Source: Xanthostigma xanthostigma (Eukaryota; Arthropoda; Insecta; Raphidioptera; Raphidiidae). Taken from it: a DNA stretch of 64,000 bases. Below the pieces are notes generated by a model that did no database searches, had not been told where the DNA came from, and worked only from the letters and a program-made list of their open reading frames with translations. Shown piece after piece: positions 57,601 to 63,600 of the stretch. Location of the stretch: positions 8,006,501-8,070,500 of the forward strand of contig OY754470.1 of the NCBI GenBank assembly GCA_963575645.1, read 5' to 3'. The position numbers and the translations under genes were made by a program. Each line of letters begins with the position of its first letter. Position 1 is the stretch's first letter.

Positions 57601-60600
57601 TATTTTTAACCCAATTTTTTTAATTTTTATGTTTTTACGGCTATAACTTTAATAATTTTATGTCAAGATATCTCATGTTTTGTATATATCTCATGTTTTG
57701 TGTATATTTTTGTATATTTTATCAGAGAGGGCATGTTGAAACGGCTTTGGCTACTCATGACCCTAAATAAAGTCGATTATTATTATTATTGCACATACCG
57801 CTAAACTAGCGGTATGTGCTTTATTATCGCTTTGTGCGTCAGAGCTGACTTTCGTTCATATAAGAAGTTATATCTAAGTTAATTTCACACGAAATCCATT
57901 CAAATTGAAGCTTTTTGAAAAGAGGAGATTCTAATCTATAAAACAGAACCATTTTTAAATCAATTCGAGTTCATAAATACTATTAAAATTGTAATTGAAA
58001 ATCACAAACAGCAGTTGTCGGTTGGTCTGTACGTATGTACGTAAGTACGTACGTATGTACGTACGTCACGACTCTACAGATCGCAATTTTGGTCGGATTG
58101 CCTTGGGTTATATTTTATTTTCACTTTGTTTACTATCAGACCAGAACCCTATTTAAATTCACTAAAATGTGTTCAGTAGTTTAATTTTTATAAACAGTTT
58201 TATTTTATTATTTTTGACAGCTAATAGTTTAAAAAACAATATAATAATTGCTGTGTAAATATAGTGTAATCCATAAAACAAGTGCTACACTTCTATACCG
58301 TGATAACACCACTACACATAGTAGGCCGCCGTGGCGTAATGGTTATGCCGTTGGATCCCCAAGGGCAAGGTCCTGGGTTCGATTCCTTACCAAATCATTG
58401 ATATTTTTCTTTCTTTTTTCTTTTTATTTTGTTTTATTTTATTCCACTTGATATTAATTATATATTATATTATGTATAAGTAGTTCACAATTTTTTTTAT
58501 TTGTGCAAACTTAAAAAAAATATTTTTTCAATTTTTAATTATTTATTTCTTTAAATTTTTAAATCTTTTTAAATTTATTAAAAATATTTTTTAATTGTTA
58601 TTTTTTTATCATACAGTGGAAAACTTGCGGGATGTGCACTTTTGGTTTTGCCAACTATTATTTAGTTTCACTTCAAAAATCTTTTACTAAAAAATCCGGA
58701 TCTGGAGTTTTATCAAAGTCCAATGTCTAGTAACTATAGATTCAATTTTTAATCAACAATGCATGTGTTTTGAAATGAACTTCCAATCTCCAGCTATGTA
58801 TATATGAATATTTAATTAGTGAAAATATGAATAATGTTTACATTACAGAGCTTAGTGAAAAAAAATAACCTATCATTTGATTTGTTATAACTAACGCATC
58901 TACACTGCAACTGAATAATTGGTTGCACGATTTTTCGATTAAGTCACTTGAAGATCGTTCAACAGCGGAAGGCATTATCTAGGCGCTGATACTAATGTTT
59001 TTTTTTATATTATATAGAAACTGTAAAGTTTAGATAAAAACTTTTTTTACAAATCTTTCTTGAAATAATAAATAGACTAATAAGCCGTTATGAAAAGTAT
59101 AGCATTATTATATAAAAAACATCATTATAGCATATATTTCTTCTGCGAATGCGCCGATTTTCCCCGAAAACAATAAGGACGTTTCATATTTGCATACCAA
59201 ACATCCTTCTAAAATTTGGTTTCAATCCGTTTGACTTGTATCGTGTTCACAGACTAACAGACGCACAGAGTTTTTCGAAAAATATTTTTTTTGGATTCGG
59301 GGGACCTCAAAACGAAAAGATATTGTAATATTTTTGAAAAATGATTTTTGACCTAAACTAGTACCTTTCCCCACTTGTGGGTTGGAATGGTAAAAAAATA
59401 CTTACGCAATCGCATCAATCATGTCGAGTCCCATTTCAACAGTGCACTGCGCATGATCCGGTCTTGGTTCTGGCAATCCCGAGACACAATAATAACAATC
59501 GCCTAACAGTTTGATACGAAGGCAATGGTGCTCAGCTGCTAACCGATCGAATCTGAAACAATGATATTTATTTTACTTACTTCATTCATTTATGTAAACT
59601 GAATTAATAGGCTGAGAGCTAACAGACATTTTTGGGTAGGTATTTGAGGCAGCGTGAAAATTTGTGTAATATTTCTGTCTGAACATAAAATCAAAGACAT
59701 GGCTGATGGGGCCTAATCCAAGCTGTAAATTTTTAACTTTGAGACATTTTCAAATCTTTGATTAACGTCTGATTATACTCTTCAATAAATAAAATTATCG
59801 ACCAATTTTTCAGAATAAAATGATCTATAATTTTATTTATTTTGAGAAATTTTAAAATCAAAAAATCCCTTGAGTCATTTTGAAATTACAGTACCTTCAG
59901 TATTTAATGAAATAAAAAAACTTTTTAACAAAAAAATTAAACCGCCGAAAAACTGAAAAGCAAAAAATAATAAATCTTTTTATTTAACTAAGTTCTATCT
60001 AAGTAGTTGAACGTATGTGAAAGTCTAGTATATCTAAGTAATTTTGAGTCGGCGTCAACAATCCTTCGCCGGAAATCTCTGAGCGTTCACGAAGTTAATA
60101 TCAGCGACAGAGCAACCCTAACGGGCACACGTCTTTGCGAGTGGTCGTGTGGAGAGCGCATGTTTAATGTTAATGTTTATCGCTGGAGATTTCACGTATC
60201 ATTGTTTGATTTGGTTATTTCTTTTAGTGATCTTTGTTCATTGATGGTTTGACGCCGACTCAAAATTACTTAGATATACTAGACTTTCACATACGTTCAA
60301 CTACTTAGATAGAACTTAGTTAAATAAAAAGATTTATTATTTTTTGCTTTTCAGTTTTTCGGCGGTTTAATTTTTTTGTTAAAAAGTTTTTATTTAATAA
60401 TTTTTTGTGGCTATATAATTTATAATTGTAATATACACAACTCAGCATGAAAATCTGTGAGTGAACAATAAATCACCCCTATTTTCCCACCCTTAGGGTA
60501 GGAATTTTTTTTCCAAATTTATGAGACGAACCTCGAGGTATACCCTATCCAATAAAAAAATAATTATCAAAATTGGACCACTCTGTAAAAAGTTATGTGT

Positions 60601-63600
60601 GGTCATACATTACAATCAGTGAGTGAACAATCAATCATCCCCTGGTTTCCTACCCTTAGGGTTGGAATTTTTCTACGAAATTTATATGGGACCAACTTCG
60701 GGGTATACCCTTTCAAACAAAAAAATAATTATCAAAATCGGACTACTCTGTAAAAAGTTATGCGTGGTCATACATAAATAAAAAAAAAAAAAAAAAAAAA
60801 ATAAAAAAAAAAAAAAAAATATACGCGTCGAATTGAGAACCTCCTCCGTTTTTGTTTTTCGTCGGTTAAAAAATAAATAAGCCAGATTATTTAGACGCGT
60901 ATAAATGTCTGTTACAAAACTGTCTCTTATACGTGAGTGAGGGTAATACGTTACGCGGAGGTTGAAGTTTAAGAGAGCGTAATCCGGCATATATCGCACC
61001 AAAGTACACTTCAACTCAGCCCATGTACGCTCTCTCTCACACCTATCCGTAGTGTTTTACCCACCCGTCTCAAATACCTATACCCAAAAATTTTTGGTCG
61101 CTCCCCTACTACGAGATCGTAGGAGGTTTGTGTCTGAGAAGTGGTTGTATTAATTATTATTAATTAGATTTTCAGTGTATTATATTTAAAATAATAAGAA
61201 ATTCAAAATACTGTCTGTGCCGGCGGCGTATTTGCGTTTAAGACGATGTCAATAAAGAATGTGTTTACACTAGCCGGATGTAGGAACGATTTCTGATCGG
61301 ACACCTTTGTTGGATAAGTGCGAACTATATAAACTTATAAGACTCACGGACACCCAATTAAAATCGTTCCGACATCCGGCTAGTGCGAACGAGCTCTTAT
61401 GCAGGTATAGAGTTGGGGAATAAATAATTTCACGATGAAAAAATCACTGTGACCAGCCGTCTAAAATAATCACTGTGATCTGACAAGAGGTAACTACGTC
61501 CCAAAGTAACGTATGTCTTTCCATGTCACCGCAGCCACGACGGTCGCTCCAACCGTGTAACCGACGTAACGTCCGACCGAGTGTTTGCTCGGTCGGGATC
61601 GACGTGACAAAGTCACGATGATTTTTCACTGTGATTTTTGTGTAACTGGAATAACAGTGATCACATAGTAACGACTTTTTCCCAGGACTATATATCGGTA
61701 GTCTCTGAAATCTCAGGATATGCTTGGAACACAATATCCATTTCATTTTTATCATCATCGTCGATAATCTGTATATCTATTTACATATTAATTTTTTATT
61801 ACAGCGCTTTCTAATGTAGGTGCTAATTGGTTTCGTTATTTAACATAATGCCAGCAAGGACTACCGTCTAGCATTTATTAAAATTAATGAGTTTTGTTTG
61901 GAACGGCACACTCCATTGCCGAGGGCTTTTTGTACGAAAACATGTTTAGTTTATATAATATGCGAATATAAAATGGCATTACAAAACAGAAAAACAGCGC
62001 ATATCACAGTTAAACGATATGCTCAGATCTGTAAATATAACATTGTTAAGAGGTGGTAGCTTTTTACACGCTTTATATTCGTTTCACTTGTAAGTTTGTA
62101 TGTATGTATGTAAGTAAGTATGTATGTTTGTTTGTAAACTCGTTTGTACTACAGCAAGTGGTTTATTACAGTAGTATAATATGACAGCAATGTAACTACA
62201 GTGTTTAGCCGTGCGGTCTAAAGCACGGGTCTTCGCTGACGTCAACTCTCGGAATCACGGGTCGTGGGTTCTAATCCCGTCCACGCTGAAATAAAAAAAT
62301 TGTTTTTTTTCGGCAAATTTTTGACAATAAATCGAACTAAAAAGTGGAAAATAAATATAGTTTAAAAAAAACTAAAAATCACGCTTTATATCAATTTATC
62401 AAACTAAAAAGTGAAAAATAAATATAGTTTAAAAAAAACTAAAAAACACGCTTTATATCGAACTAAAAAGTAAAAAATATTTTTTTTAAAATAAGCTTAA
62501 AACAATAATGAATAAAAAATACTAGTATTGTTGTGAAAAAAGCGTGGGGCGCTCGATGTACGAAAATGTGGAACAAAGCGCCCCACGCTTTTTTCACAAT
62601 AATACTAGTATTTTTTATTCATTATTGTTTTAAGCTTATTTTAAAAACAATATTTTTTACTTTTTAGTTCGATATAAAGCGTGTATTTTAGTTTTTTTTT
62701 TAAACTATATTTATTTTTCACTTTTTAGTTCGATATAAAGCGTGCTTTTTTTAGTTTTTTTAAAACTATATTTATTTTTCACTTTTTAGTTTGACATAAA
62801 GCGTGTTTTTTAGTTTTTTTTAAACTATATTTATTATTTTCATAATGCAATATTATCACAATCGGTGAGGTGAGAATAAAGTTGATAGTTTTTGAAAAGC
62901 GGTGGTAATATTTGTTGAGGCGTTCTCTACTCAAATGCATGAGACGGAATTTTGAATATATAAGGTGACGGTAAGTGCTCGTATTTCTCTCGGAGGAAGA
63001 AACTATTACTAATTTGGAATGATTAACCTCTATCATTTGGGGGTCGGAAATTCGTCATTATTTTTATGATAATGACACTTCTGTGAGAATTTTTAATTTA
63101 TTGTAAGTTTTAACTGCACACAGCATAAAATCTAACAGTAAATTTCGTGGTTTTTAGCTTTAGGAAGGTTGGAAGCTATCAGAATAAGGCTAAAAAGTGA
63201 GAATATATACAGGTATTTTTTTTAATTTTCAACTCCCAAAATTCGGGCTTTTTTGTAAAAAGAAAACCGAAGTAGATTTTCTCGAAAATAACGCATTTCC
63301 GACCCCCAAGTGATAGAGGCTAAATCATTCCAAATTAGTCATAGTTTCTTCTCCCGAGCGGAATACGATCAATTACCGTTCACCTTGTATAAAATTAAAC
63401 GATTTAAATGAAATGTGTGACTTATGAATAACAAATACGTATAATTTAATCCAATTATTTCTTTTTCGAAAATACGCAAGAAATATAAGTTGAGTTTCTT
63501 TTGGGATTCTGTGTAAAATATAAATATTTATAAATCTACAAGTAAATAAAATTGTCGACCAATTCTTTCAAACTATATATTGACAAAAATAAAATTATAA

